Below, piece by piece: positions 63,940-64,000 of a stretch of DNA of 64,000 nucleotides. The position numbers were made by a program, and so were the translations under genes. The notes under the pieces are model-generated. The model made no database searches. It saw nothing but the letters and a program-made list of their open reading frames with translations, and had not been told where the DNA came from. The stretch's first letter is position 1; every line of letters begins with the position of its first letter. The stretch is taken from NCBI GenBank assembly GCA_934167885.1, contig CAKPMB010000004.1, forward strand, positions 27,115-91,114. Direction: 5' to 3'. This DNA comes from an uncultured Bacilli bacterium (GTDB lineage Bacteria; Bacillota_I; Bacilli_A; RF39; UBA660).

Positions 63940-64000
63940 TGGTGACCAGTACGGGATTCGGACCCGTGAATGCCGCCGTGAAAGGGCGGTGTGTTAAGCC
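63940..64000 (-). tRNA. tRNA-Glu (anticodon TTC), 5' part outside window
   Basis: The 3' 61 nt are present: the anticodon stem CCGCC/GGCGG with loop CTTTCAC gives anticodon TTC, followed by the T arm (ACGGG TCCGAAT CCCGT) and encoded CCA. The D arm and 5' acceptor strand lie beyond the right edge. Confidence 0.9.

Overview
The window is AT-rich DNA from a spore-forming, Gram-positive-type bacterium, best placed among the low-GC Bacilli/Erysipelotrichia-like gut Firmicutes. The grounds are A+T-rich codon usage with TGA used as an ordinary stop, T-box leaders, a mraZ-rsmH-ftsL-pbp cluster, and spore genes (SspI, GerM, GerE and SpoIIIAH-like proteins). A Tad-type pilus locus without a visible secretin also fits. 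No rRNA is present, so the taxon is an inference.

Layout. 1-6.8 kb: minus-strand run of a large unknown protein, a PAP2 phosphatase next to a DUF368 polyprenyl-phosphate transporter, MTA/SAH nucleosidase and trpS behind a T-box. 6.8-15.6 kb: lactate dehydrogenase, a large surface protein, the dcw head (pbp, ftsL, rsmH, mraZ), sspI and glyS with an unusually short T-box leader. 16-19.4 kb: pyruvate phosphate dikinase. 19.4-26.4 kb: Tad pilus operon, including a 51-residue pilin-like gene. 26.5-31.4 kb: mixed small enzymes. 31.4-36.7 kb: accessory, scarred DNA with an AbiTii-type gene overlapping a tiny membrane-protein gene, a candidate small RNA, a recombinase-fragment fusion behind an attenuator, and tetR/FtsX remnants. 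36.7-49.6 kb: mostly housekeeping genes (glycosyltransferase, pnp-rpsO, spore genes, NifU-like, CPBP protease). 49.6-52.5 kb: Fic remnant, RhuM and a lipoprotein.

The outstanding system is a diversity-generating retroelement (DGR) at 54.4-60.7 kb, all on the minus strand. In transcription order it has an 854-residue surface protein with a C-terminal variable repeat, three hairpins, six template-like cassettes, a MutS-domain-I-like accessory protein (MSL), an Avd-like helical protein and a DGR-type reverse transcriptase. The cassette nearest the target (57872-57981) aligns without gaps over 110 bp to the variable repeat (58206-58315). All ten differences fall on template adenines and all change an amino acid. 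The other five cassettes form a separate 107-bp class and differ mostly at the variable codons. Four of the six are followed by the same roughly 170-nt structured segment, whose hairpin shows compensatory base changes between copies. This suggests several template RNAs, or an archive of diversified cassettes, served by one reverse transcriptase.

The right end holds tRNA-Leu, a membrane-anchored XRE regulator, an intact Fic protein whose promoter carries two operator-like palindromes, an unknown protein and a tRNA-Glu cut by the window edge.
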